A DNA stretch of 7,978 bases from Erythrobacter sp. UBA3075 (GTDB lineage Bacteria > Pseudomonadota > Alphaproteobacteria > Sphingomonadales > Sphingomonadaceae): contig DFBR01000143.1 in the NCBI GenBank assembly GCA_002367375.1, forward strand, positions 1 to 7,978, written 5' to 3'. The notes under the pieces were generated by a model. That model had not been told where the DNA came from. It ran no database searches and saw only the letters and a program-made list of their open reading frames with translations. This document shows, in pieces, positions 1 to 6,226 of this stretch; the stretch's first letter is position 1; each line of letters begins with the position of its first letter. A program made the position numbers and the translations under genes.

Positions 1-156
1 CGGATGATCTCAGGAGACGAGTTGAAATAGCGGAACGGACTGGCGGGTTTCTTCGGTCTGGGAATCGCCTTGCACTACCCGATAACGCGCATTTCGCTAG
101 CCGGTGCATTTGCTCTGACAGCGCCCCTGTTCAAGCCCGCGCGCACCGCAGCTTAG
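1..156 (+). pseudogene. C-terminal remnant of an unidentified membrane protein (frame interrupted)
   Basis: Reading from base 1, the codons after the TAG at 28-30 encode about 41 residues ending at a TAG at 154-156. They are strongly hydrophobic in the middle (GFFGLGIALHYPITRISLAG), as expected of a transmembrane segment, and finish with a short basic tail (FKPARTAA). No ATG, GTG or TTG start lies between the internal TAG and this segment, so it cannot be a complete small gene as it stands. Either the internal TAG is a nonsense change (CAG to TAG would restore one frame), or a one-base shift near 35-55 joins the frame starting at base 3 (reading DDLRRRVEIAERTGG) to this one. A sequencing error is also possible. 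I do not recognise the protein. The coding call rests only on the hydrophobic pattern and a modest third-position GC bias. Confidence 0.3.
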
Positions 157-195
157 CGGGCGTGCCCTGCAAACAGAGAAAGGTGCCAGTACAAG

Positions 196-287
196 TGGCG
201 GAGACGGAGGGATTCGAACCCTCGATACCCCGATAGAGGTATGGTTCCTTAGCAGGGAACTGGTTTCAGCCACTCACCCACGTCTCC
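196..287 (-). tRNA. tRNA-Ser(GCU)
   Basis: The minus strand folds as a complete class II tRNA. The acceptor stem is GGAGACG (281-287) paired with CGTCTCC (200-206), with discriminator G at 199 and an encoded CCA at 196-198. The T arm is GAGGG-TTCGAAT-CCCTC. The anticodon arm is GTTCC-CTGCTAA-GGAAC, giving anticodon GCT, which reads the serine codons AGC and AGU. The long variable arm (ATACC paired with GGTAT) is the serine hallmark. Length is 92 nt including CCA. It is transcribed away from eipA. No T-rich terminator follows it. Confidence 0.97.
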
Positions 288-309
288 GCACCTGTGCGGC
301 AGGCTGCGC

Positions 310-338
310 GCTATAACGAGGGGTTGGGCGTGCTTCAA
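310..338 (-). promoter_or_regulatory. Sigma-70-type promoter of tRNA-Ser
   Basis: On the minus strand, a -35 hexamer TTGAAG (333-338) and a -10 hexamer TATAGC (310-315) are separated by exactly 17 bp. The -10 box lies 22 bp upstream of the tRNA 5' end at 287, so transcription would start about 15 nt ahead of the mature tRNA. Position and spacing fit a housekeeping promoter. The call is from consensus matching only. Confidence 0.7.
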
Positions 339-476
339 GAGGAGTTGTGCTTTGGCAAGAACTTGGCTGCCTGCCACCGCAGTTCGCCGCCGCCGAGATT
401 CGGTTGACCGCAAATCGGATTCGCTTCGCCGCCTATTCATTGCCGCTTCAGCCGGAAAGGCTTCTGCTCGAACGGT

Positions 477-508
477 ACAGTTTTGCGGATTTACAGTTTT
501 GCGGTTTT
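477..508. repeat. 16-bp tandem direct repeat in the eipA leader
   Basis: Two adjacent copies of a 16-bp unit, ACAGTTTTGCGGATTT (477-492) and ACAGTTTTGCGGTTTT (493-508), differ at a single base. They end 20 nt before the GAGAGG ribosome-binding site of eipA. The surrounding 250 bases (288-543) otherwise hold only the divergent tRNA promoter; I see no convincing sigma-70 promoter for eipA there. The repeat could be a regulator-binding site or a chance slippage product. Confidence 0.75.
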
Positions 509-543
509 CAGGCGTTCGCCTGATCCCCGAGAGGTATTTGGTC

Positions 544-1371
544 ATGATTATTCCGTTCACCCACGATATGCGCCTGGTGGCCGCCGCCTTGGCAGGGCCA
601 TTGCTGATGCTGGGCGCTGTTCCTGCCGCTGCACAGGAAATTGAGACGATCGATCCCAACAGCGTGATCGATGCCGATCTGATGCAGGATCAGGCCCCGG
701 TCGAAACGCAGGAGCCAAACCTCGGTTACGAGTTCGGCGAACCCGATTCGCGTTACGACAGCGTCGACCCTGCCCAATCGCAGGAAGCACGCCCGCAGCT
801 TGACTTGCCACCGCTCGAGGAACCCTATCAATCGGCCGATGCAGGAGACACGGTCGACACCGTAGTATCTCCTGTCGAGGAAGACTCGGCGACCTACGCC
901 GAAGACGATCTGATCGGAGCGGCAGAAGGGCTGTTCGGACAGGGCGCTGAAGGCTTGGCGCGGCTGATCCAGGATATTCTCGCCGATCAGGGTGAACCCA
1001 ATGGCTATATCGTCGGCCGCGAAGGCGGCGGGGCCTTTGTTCTGGGCGTTCGGTACGGCTCGGGCACGCTGTATCATGCGGTCGAGGGCAATATGCCGGT
1101 GTACTGGACAGGCCCCTCTATCGGGCTGGATGCGGGCGCCAATGCCGGGAATACTTTCGTGCTGGTCTACAATCTTCATGATACCGAGGAGCTGTACGAA
1201 CGCTATCCTGCGGGTGAGGGCCAAGCCTATTTCGTTGGTGGGTTTCACGCCAGCTATGTCCGCAAGGGCGATGTCGTGATGATCCCGATCCGTGTCGGCG
1301 CGGGCCTGCGGCTGGGGGTCAATGCAGGTTATTTACGCTTTTCGCGCGAGCAGCGCTGGCTGCCCTTCTGA
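544..1371 (+). CDS. eipA: Secreted DUF1134 family protein, EipA-like envelope integrity protein
   Basis: A 275-residue exported protein. Residues 1-30 form a signal peptide with a hydrophobic core ending VPAAA, with likely cleavage after A30. Residues 31 to about 118 are an acidic, low-complexity, Pro/Gln/Glu/Asp-rich linker. The DUF1134 domain runs from about 120 to 275 and includes GREGGGAFVLGVRYG near 158-172, WTGPSIG, LVYNLHD and the closing GYLRFSREQRWLPF. In Brucella the family member EipA is a periplasmic beta-barrel-like protein needed for envelope stress resistance, and its transcription has been linked to CtrA. I infer a similar periplasmic role; no TTAA-type CtrA site is visible here. 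ATG 544 is chosen because GAGAGG sits 9 nt upstream; ATG 568 (residue 9) would also give a signal peptide but lacks a ribosome-binding site. The frame stays open upstream to 352, but that part looks noncoding. A terminator follows. Confidence 0.9.
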   Translation: MIIPFTHDMRLVAAALAGPLLMLGAVPAAAQEIETIDPNSVIDADLMQDQAPVETQEPNLGYEFGEPDSRYDSVDPAQSQEARPQLDLPPLEEPYQSADAGDTVDTVVSPVEEDSATYAEDDLIGAAEGLFGQGAEGLARLIQDILADQGEPNGYIVGREGGGAFVLGVRYGSGTLYHAVEGNMPVYWTGPSIGLDAGANAGNTFVLVYNLHDTEELYERYPAGEGQAYFVGGFHASYVRKGDVVMIPIRVGAGLRLGVNAGYLRFSREQRWLPF

Positions 1372-1377
1372 CGTCGC

Positions 1378-1420
1378 TTGCCGGGGAAGAACCGCCAAAA
1401 GGCGCCTCCCGGCAAATTTT
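1378..1420 (+). terminator. Intrinsic terminator after eipA
   Basis: Starting 7 nt after the eipA stop, TTGCCGGG (1378-1385) pairs perfectly with CCCGGCAA (1408-1415). A second inner stem, CGCC-AAAA-GGCG, closes the loop, and a TTTT run follows at 1417-1420. This is a textbook Rho-independent terminator and separates eipA from the aminotransferase gene. Confidence 0.88.
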
Positions 1421-1493
1421 ATAGCAATGCATCATTAGGCCCTGCGGCGCGTGGGGTCTTGCAGTTCGGCGGGGCGAAAGGCATTGCCGGTGC

Positions 1494-2669
1494 ATGCTGA
1501 ACCGACTCGAACAACAAGCCCCCGACGCGCTGCTGGCGCTGATCAAACTATTCAAAGCCGACGATCGGCCCGACAAGATTGATCTTGGTGTGGGTGTCTA
1601 CAAGACAGCCGACGGAGACACGCCTGTCTTCGCATCGATCAAGGGGGCCGAGCGCCGTCTTGTCGCTGAACAACCGAGCAAATCCTACCTCGGGCCTGAG
1701 GGTGATATGGGCTTCGTCAATGCGCTGATCCCGCATGTGTTCGGCGATGCCGCGCCGGGTGGTGGGCGGTTGAACGGGATGCAAACGCCGGGCGGCACGG
1801 GTGCGGTCCGGTTGTCTTTGGCGCTGGCGAAGAGGGCTGGCGTCACGCGCGTGCTCATGGGCACGCCGAGTTGGCCCAACCATGCGCAAATCCTGTCCGA
1901 TCTGAAGCTGGAAATGGTCGGCTTTGGTCATGCCAATGCCGATGGCAGCGCCAATATGGATGCGCTACGCGCCGCGATTGCCGGAGCGAGCGACAGCGAT
2001 GCTGTCCTGCTCCACGGTTGCTGCCACAACCCCACCGGGGTTGATTATTCGCATGACGAGTGGGACGAGATTGCCGGCCTGCTGGCTGCCAGCCCCATAC
2101 TGCCCGTGATCGACCTCGCCTATCAGGGGCTGGGCGATGGGTTGGACGAGGATGCCTATGGCCTGCGCGCTGTCATGCGGCAGGTCGAAGAGGTGCTGGT
2201 CGCCTATAGCTGCGACAAGAACTTCGGTCTTTACCGTGACCGTGTAGGTGCCTTCTACGTCGCGACCGGCGATGGTGAGGCGACCGCGCGGGCAATTTCC
2301 AACGCTGCCGCTCTGGCACGGGCGAATTGGTCGATGCCGCCCGATCACGGCGGCGCGGCAGTGCGCATGGTGCTGGAAGACGAAGCGCTCACCAAGCAAT
2401 GGCTCGACGAACTGGCTGACATGCGCTCCCGTATAGGCCAGGTGCGCGCAAAGCTGGCGGCATCAGGCTATGCTGGCAGCGTGAACCTCGAACCGCTCGG
2501 GCGGCAAAGGGGCATGTTCGCGATGCTTCCGGTCAGCAAGGATCAGGTGCAACAGATGCGCGCCGATCACGCGGTCTACATGGCCGGATCGGGCCGCATC
2601 AATGTGGCTGGGCTTACCATGGACAATATCGATAAGTTCATTGCTGCACTGGCTGAAGTGACCAGTTAA
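1494..2669 (+). CDS. Class I aspartate/aromatic amino acid aminotransferase (PLP-dependent)
   Basis: A 391-residue cytoplasmic enzyme of the AspC/TyrB subgroup (family length about 396). It should transfer amino groups between aspartate or aromatic amino acids and 2-oxoglutarate using pyridoxal phosphate. All key residues of the fold type I site are present: Y65 in SYLGPEG, the cofactor-stacking W127 in PSWPNH, N179 in NPTG, D207 in IDLAYQGLG, Schiff-base K242 in CDKNFGLYRDRVGA, and the alpha-carboxylate arginine R368 in GRINVAGLT. R276 in ARANWSMPP corresponds to the arginine that binds the side-chain carboxylate of dicarboxylic substrates, so aspartate use is plausible. AspC versus TyrB preference cannot be settled from sequence. 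The usual N in SNPP is M281 here. ATG 1494 is 12 nt after GAAAGG, a slightly long spacing. It follows the eipA terminator, so it needs its own promoter; I could not place one. Confidence 0.95.
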   Translation: MLNRLEQQAPDALLALIKLFKADDRPDKIDLGVGVYKTADGDTPVFASIKGAERRLVAEQPSKSYLGPEGDMGFVNALIPHVFGDAAPGGGRLNGMQTPGGTGAVRLSLALAKRAGVTRVLMGTPSWPNHAQILSDLKLEMVGFGHANADGSANMDALRAAIAGASDSDAVLLHGCCHNPTGVDYSHDEWDEIAGLLAASPILPVIDLAYQGLGDGLDEDAYGLRAVMRQVEEVLVAYSCDKNFGLYRDRVGAFYVATGDGEATARAISNAAALARANWSMPPDHGGAAVRMVLEDEALTKQWLDELADMRSRIGQVRAKLAASGYAGSVNLEPLGRQRGMFAMLPVSKDQVQQMRADHAVYMAGSGRINVAGLTMDNIDKFIAALAEVTS

Positions 2670-2691
2670 GGGACAGGCTTTCCCGGCAACA

Positions 2692-2721
2692 TTGAATTTA
2701 CAGCGTAAAATTGCGTAGAAT
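2692..2721 (+). promoter_or_regulatory. Predicted promoter of the first 83-aa gene
   Basis: TTGAAT (2692-2697) and TAGAAT (2716-2721) are separated by 18 bp. The -10 box ends 33 nt before ATG 2755. The words GAATGCC (2718-2724) and GAAATGC (2733-2739) around it recur in front of the paralogous gene. Consensus match only. Confidence 0.55.
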
Positions 2722-2754
2722 GCCTCTTGCAAGAAATGCAGGGGTGCGAAGGCA

Positions 2755-3006
2755 ATGGCGAAATCTCGTCCAGAGGATTACGGCGCATTGGTAGGGTGGA
2801 CATCCACCCGGACCGGGGAAAGCGTGGCGTTGCATCTGCAAAGCGTCACAAAGCCACCCCCGCACACCAAGGATGATATCCAGACGCAGATTTACCTGAT
2901 GGACCGCAATCAGGCGATGCAACTCGCCAATTTCCTGTTCGAAATGGGCGGGACGAGTACGCCTGACCGGAGCGACCGTGGCTGGCTCAAGCGGATGTTC
3001 GGCTGA
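2755..3006 (+). CDS. Small conserved-looking protein, first of two tandem paralogues, function unknown
   Basis: An 83-residue soluble protein with no signal peptide or transmembrane segment. I do not recognise a named family. It aligns without gaps to the product of 3093-3344, with 46 of 83 residues identical by hand count. The best conserved stretches are DYGALVGWTSTR (8-19), LQSV followed by PPPH (28-37), NQAMQLANFLFEM (52-64) and a C-terminal RGWLKRMFG (75-83), which looks like a short basic amphipathic helix that could touch a membrane or partner. The strong conservation between copies over the full length argues that both are translated. ATG 2755 is preceded by AGGGG about 10 nt upstream and GAAGG close to the start. 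It has a predicted promoter of its own 33 nt upstream, so it is probably not simply cotranscribed with the aminotransferase, although no terminator separates them. Confidence 0.82.
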   Translation: MAKSRPEDYGALVGWTSTRTGESVALHLQSVTKPPPHTKDDIQTQIYLMDRNQAMQLANFLFEMGGTSTPDRSDRGWLKRMFG

Positions 3007-3032
3007 CCTGTTGGTCCGGCCAGACCGGGCGT

Positions 3033-3062
3033 TTGGATTGAATGCCCGAAATGCGCTAGACC
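3033..3062 (+). promoter_or_regulatory. Predicted promoter of the second 83-aa gene
   Basis: TTGGAT (3033-3038) and TAGACC (3057-3062) are separated by 18 bp, the same spacing as in front of the first copy, and the -10 box ends 30 nt before ATG 3093. GAATGCC (3040-3046) and GAAATGC (3048-3054) lie in the spacer. The hexamers are weaker than those of the first copy. Confidence 0.4.
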
Positions 3063-3092
3063 CTGTTGAATAAGGTCAGGGAGAGTAGTGTC

Positions 3093-3344
3093 ATGGATGA
3101 TCGATCCCGCGATGATTATGGCGCGCTGGTCGGCTGGACATCCACCCGCTCTGGCGACCGCCTCACACTGCGGCTGCAAAGTGTGCGCACGCCGCCGCCG
3201 CATGCGGAAGAGGATGTCGATTCGCGCCTTTACGTTCTCGACGATAATCAGGCGGCGCAATTGGCCAATTACCTGTTTGAAATGAGCGGCCAGAGCAAGC
3301 CCTCGCGGCGTGGGCGCGGATTGTTTGCGCGCCTGTTTGGCTAG
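3093..3344 (+). CDS. Small conserved-looking protein, second of two tandem paralogues, function unknown
   Basis: An 83-residue soluble protein, the same length as its upstream neighbour and alignable without gaps (46/83 identities by hand). Shared blocks are DYGALVGWTSTR (8-19), LQSV, PPPH, NQAAQLANYLFEM (52-64) and the basic C-terminus RGLFARLFG (75-83). I do not recognise the family. ATG 3093 is preferred over an upstream in-frame TTG at 3066 because it matches the paralogue's start exactly and has GGGAGAG about 8 nt upstream. The N-terminus is acidic and charged (MDDRSRDD) where the other copy has MAKSRPED. The stop codon TAG (3342-3344) overlaps the stop of the convergent ribE gene within one CTAG, leaving no room for a terminator between the genes. 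Confidence 0.82.
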   Translation: MDDRSRDDYGALVGWTSTRSGDRLTLRLQSVRTPPPHAEEDVDSRLYVLDDNQAAQLANYLFEMSGQSKPSRRGRGLFARLFG

Positions 3345-3973
3345 CTGGAAACTGTATCTGCTTGCAGCATCTGCATCCGGTGGAGATAGCGCGCCAGCGT
3401 ATCGATCTCCAGATTGACTTCGCCGCCCTGACGGACTTCGCCCAGCGTGGTGACCTCTTCGGTATGCGGGATGATATTGAGGCTGAAATGCACCGAACCA
3501 TCGGGGCGGTCTTCAATTGCATTTACGGTCAGCGAGACGCCATCAACCGTGATCGAACCCTTCTCGGCAATATATGGCGCGAGTTCGGGGGGCGCGGCAA
3601 TCTCGACATTCATCGATCCGCCCACGGGTTGCCAATCAACCACCTTGCCCACCGCATCGACATGACCAGTGACGATATGGCCGCCAATTTCGTCCCCGAC
3701 GCGCAGCGATGGTTCGAGGTTGAGGCGCGCACCTTCGCGCCACATCGCCTTGGCAGTGCGCGAAATGGTCTCCTGCGAGACATCGACGGTGAAATGGGCA
3801 TCGCCGGCCGTCCCGCCTTTATCGACGGCGGTCAGGCACACGCCCGAACAGGCAATGCTCGCGCCAATGGCAATGTCGGCAGGATCAAGCGGGCAGGCGA
3901 TGCGCAGGCGCAGATCGCCGCGTTGCTCCACGCTTTCGATAGTGCCGATGGCGGTGACGATCCCTGTAAACAT
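3341..3973 (-). CDS. ribE: Riboflavin synthase, alpha chain
   Basis: A 210-residue cytoplasmic enzyme that converts two molecules of 6,7-dimethyl-8-ribityllumazine to riboflavin and the pyrimidinedione precursor. It begins with the family signature MFTGIV and contains two lumazine-binding repeats, roughly 1-96 and 97-195. The N-terminal repeat has the catalytic-site motif ACSGVCLTAV and the pair is recognisable from GHIVTGHVD (about 98-106) and SITVDGVSLTVN in the second repeat, closing with VNLEIDTLARYLHR. Length is typical. The gene follows ribD after 9 nt; its ribosome-binding site AGGA (3981-3984) overlaps the ribD stop codon, indicating translational coupling. The gene is also called ribC in some bacteria. 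ribBA and ribH, which often follow in related genomes, are absent here because a convergent gene abuts the stop. Confidence 0.97.
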   Translation of the reverse strand: MFTGIVTAIGTIESVEQRGDLRLRIACPLDPADIAIGASIACSGVCLTAVDKGGTAGDAHFTVDVSQETISRTAKAMWREGARLNLEPSLRVGDEIGGHIVTGHVDAVGKVVDWQPVGGSMNVEIAAPPELAPYIAEKGSITVDGVSLTVNAIEDRPDGSVHFSLNIIPHTEEVTTLGEVRQGGEVNLEIDTLARYLHRMQMLQADTVSS

Positions 3974-3982
3974 GGCCGCGTC

Positions 3983-4951
3983 CTAACGTGTCCGGTTGAA
4001 AATTTCGAGCGTATCCTGCCCGAGTTGACGGTGATCCGCCAGCGCCCAACGGCCCTTGGTGTCGTCGAGCCGGGCAAGCCCGATATCGCGCACGCCGGGA
4101 ACGCCTCCGCCGATCAAGATCGGCGCGCGGTAGATCAGCAGGCGATCGACCAGATCTTCTGCAAGAAATGCTGCGGCGACCCCGGCGCCACCTTCGACGA
4201 AGAGGTAGCGCACACTTTCCATATCTCTGACGGCATGCGGTGAGGCGAGGGCGCGCCAGCCATCAGGAGCTTCACCGCGCGTCAGCACCCAGCGCTCCGG
4301 TGAGCGGTCACCGAGACCCGGCAGGCGCACATCAAGGCGCGGATTGTCGGCGCGCAAGGTCCCGCCGCCCACCAGAATAGCATCAGCCCGCGCCCGCTCA
4401 CGGTGGGTATGCGCGCGCGCTGTTTCGCCGGTGATCCATTGGCTTTCGCCTGATGCTGTTGCGATGCATCCATCGAGTGACAGTGCGAGTTTCAGCGTGA
4501 CATGCGGGCGGCCCAGCCGGACTGCCGCGTTATGGCCCGGCAGGCCGAGATCAGTTGCGCTCAAGCCCGCTTCGGTCACGTTCACCCCTGCTGCTTCCAG
4601 CCGCGCAATCCCGGCGCCGGCGGTGCGCGCATCGGGATCGCGCATGCCGATCACCACGCGGGCCAAGCCAGCCTCTGCCACCAGATCGGCACAGGCGGGG
4701 CCACGCTGCGAGCGGTGCGCGCAAGGTTCCAGCGTGACATAAAGCACTGCCCCGCGTGCAGCTTCTCCCGCCAATTGCAGGGCGACAGCTTCGGCATGGG
4801 GGCGTCCGCCGATCAGAGTCCAGCCGCGCGCTATGACCACGCCATCACGCACGATCAGCGCAGCGACGCCGGGATTGGGGCGGCTCAAAGGTCGCGCGCG
4901 TTCGGCGAGGGCAGCGGCGGCAGCCAGCCAGCGCGCGTCTTCAGCCGTCAT
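3983..4951 (-). CDS. ribD: Bifunctional pyrimidine deaminase/reductase RibD
   Basis: A 322-residue cytoplasmic enzyme catalysing two successive riboflavin steps: deamination of the 2,5-diaminopyrimidinone intermediate and NADPH-dependent reduction of its ribose. The deaminase domain (about 1-140) has NPGVAALIV and the zinc site formed by H52 and catalytic E54 in HAEA with C77 and C87 in TLEPCAHRSQRGPAC. The reductase domain (about 148-322) begins LKLALSLDGCIA, then SQWITG and DAILVGGGTLRADNPRL, with a late GGAGVAAAFL. It is shorter than the roughly 367-residue E. coli enzyme, mainly in the second domain, but no signature motif is missing. ATG 4951 lies 2 nt after the stop of the upstream membrane-protein gene, with GAAGG (4958-4962) as ribosome-binding site inside that gene, so the two are almost certainly cotranscribed. 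Confidence 0.97.
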   Translation of the reverse strand: MTAEDARWLAAAAALAERARPLSRPNPGVAALIVRDGVVIARGWTLIGGRPHAEAVALQLAGEAARGAVLYVTLEPCAHRSQRGPACADLVAEAGLARVVIGMRDPDARTAGAGIARLEAAGVNVTEAGLSATDLGLPGHNAAVRLGRPHVTLKLALSLDGCIATASGESQWITGETARAHTHRERARADAILVGGGTLRADNPRLDVRLPGLGDRSPERWVLTRGEAPDGWRALASPHAVRDMESVRYLFVEGGAGVAAAFLAEDLVDRLLIYRAPILIGGGVPGVRDIGLARLDDTKGRWALADHRQLGQDTLEIFNRTR

Positions 4952-4953
4952 AC

Positions 4954-5436
4954 TCAGCCTTCGCCACCGGACAATTGGCCTTCAGCGCTGGCGCAATATT
5001 CTTCGAGAGAGAGCGCCAGCTCGTCCTCACTTGGGCCTTCCGGTTCGGCAGTTGTGACGCGTTCGGCTTCGACGTCAGCTTCCATTTCGTCCACATCGAC
5101 AAAGGTCGCTTCGCCCAGTTGGCGATAGATCTCGCGGCGCAGTTCGGCCCGTTCCTCCAGCCGCGCGCGCAGCTGATTCTGCAAACGTTGATTGGCGCAA
5201 TTGGAAGCGATGATTTCTGCCTCACTGCGGTTTTCATCGAAAGTCGTGATGTAGATCAGCTCTGGCCGTCTCGGCTCGATCCTCGTGCTTTCGGGCACGA
5301 ACAGCATGAAGAGGCAGAAGGTGGTTGCGCAGGCCACGCCGAGTATCTGCCAGCGATGCGGCGTTGGCTGGCGCCATTGCTCGGTAAAATCCTGCACCGC
5401 ACGGCGCGGGGATATAAGGCGCAAAAATCGCTTCAT
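4954..5436 (-). CDS. Single-pass membrane protein of unknown function, upstream of ribD
   Basis: A 160-residue protein I cannot assign to a named family. Residues 1-28 are basic and cytoplasmic-looking (MKRFLRLISPRRAVQDF), residues about 30-47 are one hydrophobic segment (ILGVACATTFCLFMLFV), and the remaining 110 residues are hydrophilic. By the positive-inside rule the C-terminal part should face the periplasm. It contains PELIYITTFDENRSEAEI, then a charged helical stretch (about 75-125, possible coiled coil) and an acidic tail. My recollection is that sphingomonad genomes carry similarly built short membrane proteins starting with a KRFLRLISPRRA-like motif; this is unverified. It is 2 nt from ribD and 55 nt after the metallopeptidase gene. 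No clear Shine-Dalgarno precedes ATG 5436. A link to riboflavin transport or membrane flavoproteins is possible but only by position. Confidence 0.85.
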   Translation of the reverse strand: MKRFLRLISPRRAVQDFTEQWRQPTPHRWQILGVACATTFCLFMLFVPESTRIEPRRPELIYITTFDENRSEAEIIASNCANQRLQNQLRARLEERAELRREIYRQLGEATFVDVDEMEADVEAERVTTAEPEGPSEDELALSLEEYCASAEGQLSGGEG

Positions 5437-5473
5437 GTGGCGCTAGATAGAGACCGCGCGGACAATTCGCCAG

Positions 5474-5490
5474 TGCCAGTAATAGTGGCA
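5474..5490. repeat. Small inverted repeat between metallopeptidase and membrane-protein genes
   Basis: TGCCA (5474-5478) and TGGCA (5486-5490) are perfect inverted copies around a 7-nt loop. They lie just past the stop codon of the metallopeptidase gene within the 55-nt gap before the membrane-protein gene. A 5-bp stem without a T-run is too weak for an intrinsic terminator. It may be an operator half-site pair or a chance palindrome. Confidence 0.35.
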
Positions 5491-5491
5491 A

Positions 5492-6226
5492 TCAACCGAA
5501 GGCAGCGTAGAGCGAGCGCCCCTCTCGCTTCAACCAGCCATCGGCGACCGAAATCTCAGCGTCAAAAATCATGCCGAGCAGGTGATAAAAGGCGGGCGAA
5601 TGATCGAAGTGGACAAGATGCGTGACTTCATGCGCGACGACCGAGCGGCGCACATGATCGGGAGCCATGACCAGCCGCCAATTGACGCGAATGCAGCGTC
5701 CGGTCGAGCGTTCACCCGAGCATGACCCCCAGCGCCGCTGCGCACGCGACAGGCGCAGGTCTGGCACGTCCAGCCCGGCGCGCTCACAAAAGAAATTCAG
5801 GTCCTCACGCAGAAGGCGGAGCGCCTCACCCTCGAGCCAGCGTTGCACGCGGCCCGCCAGCCGGTCACGCGGGCCGCCGACAAGCAGGAGCTCACCTTCG
5901 CGTATGACTTTACGGGCACCGCGTTCCTGCCATTGGATTGTCAGCTCATCCCCGCAGAAGGGAACAATAGTGCCATCCTCCAATGCCAGCGGTCGCGGCA
6001 CTTTGACCAATTGAGCCTCAATCCAGCCGGTCCGCGCCTCCGCAAAGGACAGCGCATCGCGCGTGCGGCCCCATGTCGGCATGGAAATGCGCAATTCGCT
6101 GCCATCCGGGGCAAGGCGCATGGTGAGCCGTCTGGACCGGGCATTGCGGCGGATCGCGATCGGCAGCGTGCGTCCGTCCACTTCTACGCTGGGATCGCGG
6201 TGATCATCGCGCAGCCAATCGATCAT
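5492..6226 (-). CDS. YgjP-like M48-type zinc metallopeptidase (DUF45)
   Basis: A 244-residue protein of the YgjP/DUF45 group of predicted zinc-dependent metallopeptidases, related to SprT-like and WLM families. The C-terminal half holds the diagnostic motifs: RRWGSCSG (about 171-178), then HEVTH with zinc ligands H199 and H203 and catalytic E200, and the third ligand H209 in FDHSPAFYHLLG. The N-terminal part (residues 10-100) is basic and beta-rich. No signal peptide or membrane segment is seen, so it is cytoplasmic; natural substrates of the family are poorly known. The reading frame stays open upstream to 6352, but ATG 6226 is chosen because it overlaps the stop of the YcgN-type gene as ATGA, with GGGAAG ahead of it, the usual sign of translational coupling. 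The upstream extension is Arg/Gly-rich and reads like a shadow of the neighbour. Confidence 0.92.
   Translation of the reverse strand: MIDWLRDDHRDPSVEVDGRTLPIAIRRNARSRRLTMRLAPDGSELRISMPTWGRTRDALSFAEARTGWIEAQLVKVPRPLALEDGTIVPFCGDELTIQWQERGARKVIREGELLLVGGPRDRLAGRVQRWLEGEALRLLREDLNFFCERAGLDVPDLRLSRAQRRWGSCSGERSTGRCIRVNWRLVMAPDHVRRSVVAHEVTHLVHFDHSPAFYHLLGMIFDAEISVADGWLKREGRSLYAAFG

Noticed and set aside
135..161. Hairpin GCCCGC/GCGGGC as terminator for tRNA-Ser or the remnant gene
   Set aside because: The 6-bp stem has a 15-nt loop and no T-run follows on either strand.
196..287. tRNA-Ser as an occupied integration site
   Set aside because: No second copy of the tRNA 3' end and no integrase or element genes are visible in the window; only the broken frame at 1-156 hints at it.
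352..543. N-terminal extension of eipA from a TTG at 352
   Set aside because: It would bury the signal peptide behind 64 Arg/Ser-rich residues, has no ribosome-binding site, and covers the tandem repeat and leader.
508..1248. A 246-codon minus-strand frame opposite eipA
   Set aside because: The plus-strand product has a signal peptide and a full DUF1134 domain; the antisense product shows no coherent features.
3011..3026. Hairpin GGTC-CGGCCA-GACC between the two small genes as terminator
   Set aside because: The stem is only 4 bp and the following GGGCGTTT is a poor T-tract; it may weakly attenuate but is not callable.
3362..4243. A 293-codon open frame on the plus strand opposite ribE and ribD
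   Set aside because: It lies wholly antisense to two clear enzymes with intact motifs. Its translation has no recognisable domain. Long antisense frames are expected in high-GC genes.
5437..5491. FMN riboswitch upstream of the rib genes
   Set aside because: The gap is only 55 nt and shows none of the conserved RFN-element paired segments; ribD itself has only 2 nt upstream. If the pathway is FMN-controlled, the element is elsewhere.
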